Origin: Sequoia sempervirens
Lineage: Eukaryota > Streptophyta > Pinopsida > Cupressales > Cupressaceae
DNA length: 64,000 bases
Direction of reading: 5' to 3'
Assembly: GCA_007258455.2 (NCBI GenBank)
Contig: VDFB02373365.1
Coordinates: 224,591,201-224,655,200, forward strand
Shown here: one piece after another, positions 1 to 11,290 of the stretch
Layout of the letters: each line of letters begins with the position of its first letter
Numbering within the stretch: position 1 is the stretch's first letter
Translations under genes and position numbers: made by a program
Notes under the pieces: generated by a model
What the model was told of the DNA's origin: nothing
Seen by the model: only the letters and a program-made list of their open reading frames with translations
The model's database searches: none

Positions 1-866
1 GAGACATGAGGAAGTTGGCGACACCTCTCACCAATGAGCATTCTTCCTATCGATCGACAAGACATTTAGATATTGCCAGGACATCTCCCCACCGCACAAA
101 CTCCTGCCGACATGCTTAATTGGTGAGACACAAGGTTCTCGCCAAGACCTTTCCTCGAGGGAGACTTTCACACCAACTGGAAACTCCTAGTTGTTGGGAC
201 AATGAGTAATGTCTCACCGATTGGCTATTATCAGAATGAGGTCCATCCACCTGATTGAAACTAAAATGAACTGACGACTTCCTCCCCTCCTAGGCCTGAA
301 ACTCTAGACTTTCGTTCGACGACTGTCGTCCCAAATGGAAAAAGCACTACGACATCCTGATCCTCTGAGCCCGGTCAGTTGAAGATGGTGAAGTGTTGAC
401 CGTCCTTTGACCTGTCAGACCCCGGACCCCGGGGTTCCTGTCTAGGAACTCCATTTCTGCTCAGCCATCCCAAACGGCCATCTCCAGATGGCTTTCTAGC
501 CTGGGACCTTTGGATGCCCCTAAACCCATCCAAATGGCCCCAAATTTGAAATTTGATCTTGACCCACGTGCTCAATTTTGGTCTTCTTCATTGCAAACCT
601 TTTGAATTATCAAAATTTGATTGGAAAGAATCTCCCGGAGACCACCGCCCCATTGGCCTTTCTAAGACAACATCCCTACCAGGGAGGCCCAACCCTCTAG
701 GCCCAGGTTGTTCAAAAGATCTCAATCAAAAGGCCAATGATATTGTGAGATAATGTTCATGTTATGCTTGATAGATTACTTAAAATGGATTTCATCTTTG
801 GGATTTCAACTAACATAAACACCTTCATTATCAGTTGCACTGACTGCACCTTTACTTGCAGAATAT
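1..866 (+). other. Leader upstream of family U reading frame
   Basis: No coding frame is recognised here. The first 230 bases hold short self-complementary words, for example TTGGTGAGA at about 121-129 facing TCTCGCCAA at about 137-145, and GGGACA facing TGTCTC near 197-216. A pyrimidine-rich stretch ending in a TTGCAG-type acceptor lies just before the ATG at 867, so a spliced leader is possible. The window edge cuts the leader, so a 5' LTR, if present, is outside. Confidence 0.45.
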
Positions 867-3800
867 ATGGAATCGGGTGTGGGACTTTCGGGGGAAACTA
901 TCGAAAAGGACAAAGGAAAGAAGTTAGGAAAAACTCCTGGAGGAAAAGAAGAAAAAGACCAGATGAAATACCAATTCTAAGGTGAGCCTTTGCCCTCAAA
1001 GGTTACCATGGATTGGAAGGAAATCACCGACACCAACATAGGCCACGTCAATATTGACAAATTTACACAAAGGGTTAGGGTCAATCCAACAACAAAAAAT
1101 GCAATATTGATAAGGCAGAGTGGAATCGTGAAAGCTGCGGGCTTCCCCCCATCCCTCATGGCCCCTGAATTGGTCATGGCCTATCAGCAGGCGTATCAGC
1201 CTGACACAAGGACAATTGTTGACAGGGACGGTAACATTCTCATAGACATGTCAGCTGGAGGAATTAGGAAAACCTTTCACATTCCCACATTTCAAGAAAT
1301 GGAGATGCCTACCATTGAGGAGTGCCAGGCGGCATGGGATGCTAACCCTATAGTTTGCAAGAAGTTAATAAATCAGCATTGGCTCAAGGAAAAGTGGGGT
1401 AGCACCGTGAAGGTTCCTAACGAACTCTTCCCCAGCAATTTCTATGAAGACTACCATGATTTGGTCACAATGCTAAGCAGGGTTATGGGCCTCCCCACTG
1501 CGGCCTTCTTTCAGGGGTGGATGGTGTACTTTGTTGAGCAAATCCTTCGTGGGAATGAGGACGTTACCACAAAGACTACATTTTATTGGGGAGGTATCAT
1601 AAGCGACTGCTTCCATGAGTAGTTTGTCAACATGAAGAAGAGTTCTAAGTTCTATATGACTTCATATCTCATATACTCCTTGGCAGATCGGAGATAGTAC
1701 AACGGGTTGTTTGTGGCACCCGATCAGGAGCAGGGTCAAAGACTCAAAGCCTATGATAGATAACCCCAGCTCCAGTACCAAAACTTCAAGAGGGAGTATT
1801 GTAGAGTGAATGATGCCTTCATCGGCCATATTGTTAGAATGATCACCAGAGATTTTGAAAGGAGAGTTTCCCACAGTGCTCGGGCATTTTTGAAGCAATA
1901 TGCCTTCCTCTTCATTCAATACCCGAAGTTTACATACATCCATGCCCAAAGCTTCACCGAAAGGCCAAGCAAGTTGCCTCGATACCCCAATGACCAAATC
2001 ATCCTATTGGAGCTTTCTTGGTAGCTCCAACACATATAGGAAATCTTCAATGGCAAGCATATAGCAGGGATCTCTTATCCTATGACTCTTGGCCAGGGCA
2101 TGTATAAACTACAAACTTCCCAATGTGCTGGTAACTCTAAGAAAGAACTAAAATATTATCATTTTCATCTACACACGGCTCACCCTCGAATGGATCCATA
2201 TGGGCACGTAAGGAAAGCGCTAGGGTCGGGATTCTCTCATCTCCACCACATTGAAGACTTTTGGGGAGATTGTCAAGATGATAAAGAGGTATGTGCAAGG
2301 CATTATATGCGGATGACTGTGCATTTTGTAAGGAAGGTGTAGTCTTTCCCCATACCGGATCAGGTCGAGGAAGAAGATAGCACCATAATGCACCCCAGGT
2401 ACCCTGTAGTTGCCAATCTACCAATACCAACAATAGACTAGGATGAGCAAGAAGTCGATGACCTCGACACTATAACCAAGCCAATCTTGTCCTGTACCAA
2501 GGAGTGGGTTGATGAACGGGTGGCCCGACTAAAACAACAAGGGGTGGTCCTGACGTACAAAGGGCTCAAGAGTGAACCAAGTACCACAGACGATGTTGCT
2601 ACCACCACTTCAATGGGTGGGACATCTAAGTCTCCTCTAGTTACCAGGTCTAAGAAGAGGAAGGAGACAGAAATAGAATAGTCTCCTGACCCCAAGGTCT
2701 ATACAAGGAAAGAAACAGGAGGCTCACCCTCCAAAAGACTTAAGCAAATAGGGGGCACCATGGAGCAACCCTTAATCCAAGAGGAAGAAGTAAAGGGTAC
2801 AGATCAATTAGAACACTCCTTAGCTCTCCCTGCCTTGACTGTCGCACCACCTGTTTCTCTAGTTATGGTCGCTACATCTGGGCCACCGGCAGTGGACATC
2901 TCTATCCATCTTGCCCCTTCGTCCCTGACTGAGCCGGTGATCATAATTGACTTCTCCTCTACCATAACTACTCCTCCCTCCTCTGCTGCTATGTCACCCA
3001 CCACGTTTCTCCCTTTAGCTATGGTGACAAAACCTGTACCCACATCTACTTTTCCTAAGGCCTTCTCCAAGCATATGCAAAATATCCCCTCCAAGCTCTC
3101 CCAGATCCTCATGGATCCCACTCTTCAAGCAACCTTAGCTCAGGTCCTCACTTCTTCCAAACCTTCACAACCTCTGACAGGGCCACCAGCTATGGAAGCC
3201 ACCATGTTAATCTCTAAGGAGTGGCAGAGGCAAGAACAAAAGGCCTCGAATCCCTTTGAAGAGGAGGTCGATGAATACCACGAGCACTCAGAATATGAAC
3301 ATCACACTATTAACAGGGTGGCCTATGAAGAAGAAGGATCTGGTTCCTCTGAGGGTAGGGATGAGGAGGACGACGCTGGTGGTAAGGTCATTGTGCAGAC
3401 CGTTGATGATGAGCTAGAGGAAGAAATGGCCCAGTAGTTGAAGGATACTACGAAAAAGGAAGAAGGGTCGCTCCTTGAAGAAGAAGGACAACAAAAAGAA
3501 AACAAACCTGAGGGAGAGGCCCAAGTTGTCAAGGGCCTCGAAATCGAGCAATTCAAGGAACATGCGCATGAGGTTGAACAAACTGAGGAGAAGAAAGGGG
3601 AGGAAATGGAAGAAAAAGAAAGTTCCCTACAACAATTATCTTCCAAGCCTCCCATAAAGCGCCTTGTGTTCATCCAAGACTCTAATGACGAAGAGGGAGA
3701 TGCTGCCAAGGAAGAATTGAGAGTTTAGGAGGCTAAGAGAACAAAATCCTTGACTGAGAGGGGTGAGGATGATCGTGAGTCACCTAAGGGCAAGTCTGAT

Positions 3801-4981
3801 GTGCCTGAATGGTTAGAAAAATAGCTCAAAAGGAAAACTCCCATACTAAAAGACCCAAGGGTGAGACTAGAGGCTATCTTAGCCCGAGCTCAGATCACAA
3901 CAAAGAAGGAGAAGAAGCCTAAGATCTGATCTAGGGTGACGATGGATGCTTTTGGGTCTTGAGCTGTGCAAATAGCAGCCCCTATGGTGGACCAGGCTAG
4001 CGTGAGTTATAACATCTCCACCATCGACTTAGGGACCACCACCAAAGAACAGAAGATGGAGCATCTTGAGGAGTCAGTGGCCACGGTGGTACACTTGATA
4101 AAGCAGGACAAGATTTCAAAAGATGAGCTCAAAGCACAGGTAGCTGCTTTGACGGATTACATTCAACAATGGTCTTTGGTGGATGACCTACCTACCACAT
4201 CCACCACCGTGCCCCAATTGTTGTCCAAGGAACAAATTGATAAGATGGAAAGGAGAAAGAACTTGGAAAGGACTACAGAAAGCTGGTTCTGACAAGTCTT
4301 ATATGTCAGAAACATGAGAATTAGTCAGGCTGTTCGGATAGCCAACAAGTTCTTGGACCTGCAGCAATCTTTGGAGGGCACAAAGAAGCTATGCATTGAC
4401 TTCCCTGCAACATACGACTCTACCTTCCCAAAGATCGAGGCTATCCTTCAGATTTCAAAGGCCACATGGGAAAAGGAGCTTGCATTCAACAAAGATGATC
4501 ATTGGCTGATGGATGTGTGGTGGCGACACTTTGACAATCGGAAGGAAAGGTTGGAACAAATAATGAACAAAGTGGACCCGGATATCGAATGGATCGAAGA
4601 GATCAGAGCAGAATGTGCCCAGTACCTCAAGCTAATGACAAAATATGACATGCCCGCAGTACGGATGGATCCGGAGAAGGTAAAACCTTACTTTCAAAAG
4701 AAGATGGAGGATGGGATGTCTGGCGAAATGACGGTGGAATTCATGAGTTTTACTATGCATGCCTTCGATCAATCAGAGCTGTTCAGGGATCAAGGTGCAA
4801 ATTAGAATGAGGACTGGAAGAGGCTGGAAGATATGTGAAAGAGTGGAGCTACCAAGTGCTGCAGTATGAAATCATTGAGGTAGACAAACTCCAGCCGGTC
4901 ATCCTAAAATTCATGGAATACACAGCCTCAAAGAAGCAGGAAGATAGCCCCGTAGATGATAGAGAACTCCCTAAAGAGTAG
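867..4981 (+). pseudogene. Family U protein, unknown retroelement-like reading frame with many stops
   Basis: One reading frame runs from the ATG at 867 to about 4805 without a frameshift. It carries about 16 in-frame stops: TAG at 1620, 1695, 2022, 2037, 2340, 2439, 2679, 3435, 3726, 3822 and 4803; TGA at 3927, 3960 and 4290; TAA at 978 and 1761. A 1-nt deletion near 4835, absent from the right-arm copy, shifts the last 50 codons. The implied product is about 1,370 residues. In order: basic Lys-rich start (1-40), a conserved head (about 42-490) shared with the copy at 27120-29200, a Ser/Thr/Pro-rich middle (about 630-790), a Glu-rich acidic part (about 800-955), and a charged probably helical C-terminus (about 1034-1370). 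I see no protease, reverse transcriptase, RNase H or integrase motifs. I do not recognise the family. An LTR-like block follows, suggesting a large non-autonomous retroelement. Seven or so stops are shared with the right arm. Confidence 0.7.
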
Positions 4982-5039
4982 CTACAGTAAAACAACAATT
5001 AGCTAAAGGAAAAAATTGCTATAGTACCATCACTAGAGG

Positions 5040-6062
5040 ACAAAATAAGGAAAGAGACAAATATTTTTTAAATTGTAATATATTGAGGGTTGGTGAAACC
5101 CTATTTTGTAATGAATCTTGGCCACACAGTGAGAATTAATCTTAGCCATTCATTTGACTTTTGGGGCACTATAAATCGGGCTCTCCTCTCATTTGAAAAG
5201 GGAGTTGAGTTGTTGTAAAGACATGCTGCAGAAATTTATAATGAAAATACATTGACTTGGTGCATTTTCTGAGTTTCTCACATGTTGCTTGATTCAACCT
5301 CCATTGTTAGATGTTTAACTTAGGTTTTATTGTTGTTCTAGTTAGCTGTTTTCTTGCTTTGGTAGATTTTAGGAATGTTGTTTTGTGGTTATGAAAATTC
5401 CTGCTGTGCAGATGCCTTCTTAGTCCATACTTTTTGCTATTTGTTGATGGTAGATAGTTGTGTAAAGTTAGTTTGGACTTAAATTCAAAGCTGCTCCAAA
5501 CTTTCATCTTTGTTAATGCATGCACATGGTGAATGAAAGATGATACATTTGCAGACCTCAGAAGATAGCACAAATTCCATGAGACGGTGAGATCTCTGGT
5601 TAAGTGGAATATTGTTTCCAAGAAGCTGTCCATTGCAGGGACTCCATTATCACTGTTCACAATTAGTTGCAGATCCAAGAACCTCCTCTCTTCCCTACCC
5701 TTTTTCATTTTATTTAATGAGTGACCTATGTAAGGTTCATTGTACATTGTAAAGCTAAATCCAATGACAAAAATGGAGTTCAAGACTACTATTTGAACCT
5801 ACAGCGAACACACAACAACTCTCCCATCTTAAGAACTCCGTTTCAAGAATCCAACTTCCCCACTTTGTAATCCATCTGTAAGACCGCCTTATGATTCCAG
5901 CAAATCACATCAAACAACTAAGATATTCCAAGCATTGTCAAGACCTAACATTAGAGACCTTGGGATAGTGTTTTGCAATCTGATTGTGGAAGATTGTCTT
6001 TCAAGAGAGGTAGTGCACCTACACGCTGCCTGTGTTGAGAAGTGCATAAAAACACATCAACA
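5040..6062 (+). mobile_element. 3' LTR-like block of family U element
   Basis: This block follows the family U frame directly. It contains a TATA-like box (TATAAAT, about 5170-5176), an A/T-rich transcript-end region near 5225-5260, and a terminal ...CATCAACA ending at 6062. On the other strand it reads TGTTGATGTG..., as expected for an LTR end. Immediately after 6062, sequence of family P begins in mid-element (GTCCCGTGTGGCCC), so family U appears to have inserted into a P copy. The left end of the LTR is uncertain (5000-5080), because the 5' LTR needed for comparison lies outside the window. The right-arm copy is at 60185 to about 61207. Confidence 0.55.
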
Positions 6063-8150
6063 GTCCCGTGTGGCCCAAAATTAAAATTAGTTCAAATTTT
6101 TGGTGGGGTTTTACCCTCCTAGATCTGATGTCAGATTGTAGTGTTGTAATTTTAGGAAATTTTGCATAATTGAGTATAAATACAAGTTTCTTTCACTCAT
6201 TTTCACCCCAAGCATTCAAGTATTAATCCTTATAGCAAGTTTGAGTTCACAAGTGCATTCAAGTGTTTACAAGATCATTCAATAGCTTATTATCAAGAAT
6301 TTTAGAGTAGCATTCAATCATCAAGCATCATGTCAAATATTTTAGGCATCATGTTTGTTTTGGAGCTAACAATTGTGATGTAGGGTTTTATGATTCAAGC
6401 TAGAATTCCATTCAAGATCTATCACCTTCAAGCAAGAGTCGAGATCTACATCTATTGGAGCCATCTCACACATGTTTGTAACACTTCATTGGTAGGGTTT
6501 GGTGAGTTGCAACATAATATCTTGTTCATTCATCATTATCCATTACTATTTCATTTTATTTCAAGAATTGATTACCAAAACAAGGTTTGACCAAGGAAAA
6601 CCCCTATCCACTAACCCCACAAGCTTTTCTCCCTCTCTTTTGTGTGTGATTTGCAAGTTTATATTGAAGAAACATTGAAGAGAAATATTGGAAGAAGTTG
6701 TCAAAGTACATAAAGTAGTCAAAGTTGTCATCAAGCCTTGGAGAACATTGGAGAACACCTACAGGTTGCAAATCAAGGTTTCAGATCTAGAAATCAATCG
6801 GGAAGGATATAGTAGATAGAGAAGAGGGTATGTGCAGGATCATCATGGAGAAACTAGGCCCTTAAGTGGCAAAAGAATTAGAAAAATCAGAGTTAGAAAA
6901 CTTGACGTAAAAATTTGAATAAGTTATCTATATTATTTCAAAAATATGTAAGAATAGAATCTGTAGAAAATTGAATGTAGTTTCTAAACTACTAGGTTTT
7001 TAAATCTATTTGGTGAAATTTGAAATTTCAATAGAGTACAAATTTTAGGAAAAAAATAAGAAGTGTTTGTCTAACCACCTAACCATAATAAAATGATAAT
7101 ATTTTTTATAAGATTTTAGATATAAGTAGAGGGCTCATGTTCTGATGTGATGCATATTTTTTTATAATTTTTTTCCAAGTAAATAATTAATTATTAATTT
7201 TTTATTACAACTTTTAAAAAGTATAAAAACTCGTCTGTTTGACCACCTTAACTTGGTCAAAACTTCATGAAATTCATTTTTTTTAATCCTTTAGTATGCG
7301 AAGCATAGACTTGGGTTCAAAAAATGTGATACTGTTTGAAAGCTATAGATGTTTTTCAATCAGTCTATCAATCAAGAATTTAGTCATAATACAAATAGAA
7401 AATGAATAATAATTATTTATTAAATTCAAAGTAAAGGATAATTTATATTGGTGGAAAGCTGAGAATCTTTTTTAAAAACCCTTTTCGTTTCATCAATTTT
7501 GGTTAAAAAAAAGGTCGTCAATGACATACCCTACACATACCCATCATATCACCAATTTTTTTCCTATCATGATCCTACACATGCCCAATAGAAGGATTAG
7601 ACTTTGAAGCTTTAGAAAACCCTAACTAGAATGATTCACCACTTCTGGTGAGCGAGTCCTAGTTTCAATCAAAATTCATATTTTTGCAGATTCGGATACC
7701 CATTCAGGAGTTTCCTATTCCCACACAAAAATCCAGATTCTGCATTGATTCTCCTATCTTGGTGAATGAGTCCCACTCAAAATTAAATTCTGAAATTCTA
7801 GTGTTTTAGACCTCCTTCCAGTCATCTCTATATTTCTAGGTGCATACATTTTATTCTATAGTTTTATATGTTGTTTCATTTGCATTTCTAGGTCATTTAG
7901 GGTTACTTTGCATTGAATCAAGGTTTAGCATTTCATCTTACATTTCAACTTGCATTGCATTTGTCTTTCCAAGTTCTTAGTTGGTGGAAAACCCCTTATT
8001 AGCTTACAATTAGCCCCTAGGACAGCCCTATTGCAACATCTCTTTCTCCTTTGCATTGAGATCTCTAGGGTTATCCTTGAATGAAATTGGGAAGTAGGTG
8101 TGCTCTATGTCCTAAAACCATATGATAACATCATACCCCTTTTTCATCAT
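6063..8150 (+). repeat. Family P non-coding repeat, copy 1 (forward)
   Basis: Its reverse complement matches 8990-10245: 6063-6780 pairs with about 10245-9520, and about 7600-8060 pairs with 9460-9000. It opens with GTGTGGCCCAAAATT and has a promoter-like GAGTATAAATACAAG near 6171-6185. It holds the conserved words GGTTTGACCAAGGAAAACCC near 6582 and, near 7633 and 7748, the family's paired quasi-palindromes. The 6826-7586 block is absent from copy 2 and is annotated as a MITE. No long reading frame is present. Confidence 0.7.
6826..7586. mobile_element. MITE-like insertion in family P copy 1
   Basis: This is a 761-bp AT-rich block missing from the other P copy. It is bounded by inverted ends: GGGTATGTGCAGGATCAT at 6826 and ATGATCCTACACATGCCC ending at 7586, differing at two positions. 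A second and third copy of the end motif lie just inside the right end (about 7528-7552). Target duplications are not clean; AGAAGA before and AATAGAAGG after are suggestive only. No reading frame. The superfamily is undetermined. The right-arm counterpart is 58649-59421. Confidence 0.6.
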
Positions 8151-8155
8151 TTAAA

Positions 8156-8380
8156 TTGCATAACCCTCTCTCTCCTCTTGTGTGTGCAGGTTGTAGACCT
8201 AAAGTGAATTGGAGGAATATTGAAGATTGTGTGTTTATTCATGCATCAAAACCCTACAAGTTGACAAGTAATAGAATCTACATTTTCTCACTAACAAACG
8301 AAGTTTTGACAACACTCAGAAGACAAAAGCTACAAACGTGTCTTGAGGCCTACACTTTTAGTTCTAAAAAAGAAGGATAG
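8156..8380 (+). CDS. Small hypothetical reading frame retained in both arms
   Basis: This 74-codon frame lies in the roughly 850-bp spacer between the oppositely oriented P copies. The right arm keeps 66 of these codons open (57855-58055, minus) with only about three substitutions. A pyrimidine-rich run ending TGTGTGTGCAG precedes the codons at about 8189, so the frame may begin at a splice acceptor and not at the ATG. The product is Lys/Arg-rich at the C-terminus and matches nothing I know. Conservation between arms could simply reflect recent duplication. Treat it as a candidate only. Confidence 0.25.
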   Translation: MHNPLSPLVCAGCRPKVNWRNIEDCVFIHASKPYKLTSNRIYIFSLTNEVLTTLRRQKLQTCLEAYTFSSKKEG

Positions 8381-8399
8381 TCCAAGGTGCATTGCACCC

Positions 8400-8990
8400 T
8401 AGACCTGCAAGATCAAGCTCAAATTCACATCTTAGTTGCATCTTTGTCTGCCCTTTTCATTTTTGGAATCCAATTTTGTTTACCTAACTTTAGTTTCTCA
8501 GAAATCATAATAGAATGCATTGCATTTTCATAGCTTACATAGTTCATTTACATCATTCAAAATTGGTCAATTAGCAATCATAAACCATTTATTACACCCA
8601 CACATAAAAAGAAACAAGGATTAGAACCCTAATCCACCATTTTATCTCTTCCTATTACGATGTGTAGTCAATTGGATTTGTGATTATTTGTAATCCTCCA
8701 ATTGGGAAAGGTGTGATTTAGAACCTAGATCCTTTTCCCAATCAAACACCCTCCAAGGGTTTGACCTAGGAGAACTTGACTCTAGTGATTTGGTAACCTC
8801 TCCAAGGTATTTTTTAATATTTTCAATCTTTAATAGTAGGTGAAAAGAAAAGTTTCAAGTGATGTAGGTTAGTTCTATGTGAGAGGTCAAATATGTGGCT
8901 ATGTCAAATTCTTAGAGAAACCCATTTCAATTTTTATTGTTGAAAGGTGGAAAATTGTGGGCTTTTCTAGGACTTAGGACCTAGAATGAC
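8400..8990. other. Spacer between inverted family P copies
   Basis: This is AT-rich non-coding DNA with no recognisable gene or element end. It sits at the centre of the local inverted pair of P copies. Confidence 0.4.
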
Positions 8991-10900
8991 AATTTTCACT
9001 CTCTTTCAAGAACAAACCCTTGAGATCTCAATGCAAAGGAGAAAGAGGTCTTGCAAGAGGGTTTTCCTAGGGGATGAATATAAACTAATGAGGGGTTCAC
9101 CACCAAGTAAAACTTGGAAAGATAAATGCAATGCAAGGTAGAATGCTAAAACCTAGTTTAATGCAATGACTTACTAAATGATCTAAAGATGCAAATGAAA
9201 TAGAAAATAAAGCTATAGAAAGGATTGTGTGCACCTAGAAATATGAAGATGGTTGGAAGGAGGTCTGAAACATTGGAATTTCTACCTTTAATGTTGAGTG
9301 GGACTCATTCGCTAAGCTAGGTGAATCAGTCCAGAATCTAGGTTTCTGTGTAGGAACAAGAATCTTCCAAATGAGTATCTGAATCTACAAAAACCTAATT
9401 TTTGACCAAAAATAGGACTCATTCGCCAGAAGTGGTAAATCAATCCAATTAGGGTTTTCTATAACTTCAAGGTTTGAATCTACTCTTCCCAGTCTACTCA
9501 ATTTTCTTTTGTAAGTTTCTGGATCCAAATCTCTATAAATCAGTAGGTGTAGGTGTTCTCCAATGTTCTCCAATGCTTGATGAAAAAATTGACAACTTTA
9601 TGCACTTTGAAAACTTTCTCCAACCTTTCTCTTCAATGTTTCTTCAATTTAAACCTACAAATCACACACTAAAGAGGGGGGAAAATGTTGTTGGGTTAGT
9701 GGACAGGGGTTTTCCTTGGTCAAACTCTATTTTGGTAATCAAACCTTGAAATAGAATAAAATAGGAATGGAGAATGATGAATGAACAAAATATGATGTTG
9801 AAACTCACCAAACCCTATCAATGAAGTGTTGCAAATATGTATGCAATTTCTCTAATGGATGTAGATCTTGACTATTGCTTGAAGGTGATAGATCTTGAAT
9901 GAAATGCTAGCTTGAATCATAAAACCCTACATCACAATTGTTAGCTCCAAGATGAACATGATGCATGAAGTCCTTGACATGATGCTTGATGCTTGAATGC
10001 TACTCTAAAAAGCTTGATAATCTTCCCTTGAATTCTCTTGAATGCTCTTCTGAACTCAACTTTTCTATGAGGATTCTCATTCTACTTGTTGGGTGTAAAA
10101 TGAGTGAAAGAAGCTTGTATTAATACTTAATTATGCAAGAATTCCTGAAATTAAAACACTACAAGCCGACATCAGATATAGGAGGATAAAAGCTCACAAA
10201 AAATTTGAATTAATTTTAATTTTGGGCCACACAAGACTCATTTTTCCCAGGTGGTGAATGAGTCCCATTAGGCATAATGTATGGTACCAAATTTAAAAAT
10301 GATTAGAAATGTGTGAAACTAGGTTCAGGACCCAAAAACCTAGGTGGGACTCATTCGTCCAGGGTAGCGAATGTGTCCCAAATCACTAAGTCTAGAGCCA
10401 TTCAACCTAAAATACCTAAATTATGATTGGGTAATGATTTGTGTCAGGATTATCCTCGAAAAGATACATTAAATAAGGCTTGTGGATGAAAAATTAGGCC
10501 AATTAAAGCATAAGAAGCCTAATTATTAATGACAACCCTAGAAAAGTGTGAAAGTCTATTACAACACTTTACAACACTCCAAATAAGGTAGGATTAAGGT
10601 TAAAAAGAGGTTTATTAGGTGTAGTTAATTAATAAAACCTTAGAAATGTGTGAAAGTGTGTTACAAAACTTCACGACACTTTAGCAAGGTACTATTTGAG
10701 TTAATTCATTCACAAGGTCCCGAGACCAGATGTGAATGCATCAACCACATTACAACACTAAATCAAGGCATCATTAAGCTCAATTCTGTAAGGAGGGCTC
10801 AAACAAGTGTGAAAAGGTCCCCGATGACATTTTTCAACACTACAGTTGTTATACTTCTAACACATGTAAGAAGCTTTAATTTTGAATTGCAAAGAAAAAA
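8990..10900 (-). repeat. Family P non-coding repeat, copy 2 (reverse)
   Basis: It is inverted relative to 6063-8150 and extends further, to about 10900, through a stretch with repeated words of the type GTGTTGTAA / TTACAACAC that also occurs at 31900-32240. It carries four quasi-palindromes: 9300-9332, 9414-9446, 10234-10265 and 10345-10380. The last has arms TGGGACTCATTCG and CGAATGTGTCCCA (12 of 13 pairs). No coding capacity is seen. Confidence 0.7.
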
Positions 10901-11290
10901 AAATTGATCAAAACAATAAACTATTTTTTAACCATCAAAGTTAATTAAGTGCATTTATTTTATTTTTTATATTTCATTTTTTAATTACATAACTTATCTC
11001 CTCTTAATTAAATTAATTAAACATATTATAAATATAAAACCCATTTTTATAAAGAGTTTCATTTATTTCCATATAATAATTTTATAATTTAATATTATTG
11101 CAATCAAATATAATAATAATAAATTCCAATATTCCTAAAGGGGAAGAATCCAAATAACATCTTTGTTTTAATCTTGATCATTACCTCTTCTCTTCTACCT
11201 TCAACTTAAATTTGCTTAACTGGATATAAATACATTTGTATTATCTAGAAGCAACTATCTCCTCATTTATAATTATCATTATTTTTAAAT
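10900..11290. other. AT-rich spacer
   Basis: Very AT-rich DNA with ATTAATT-type runs. I see no gene, element end or tandem repeat. Confidence 0.5.

Noticed and set aside
867..4981. Recoding of TAG as glutamine in family U
   Set aside because: TAG facing CAG is suggestive, but TGA and TAA stops and a frameshift also occur, the copia elements and RING pseudogene show the same decay, and plants use the standard code. Deamination explains it.
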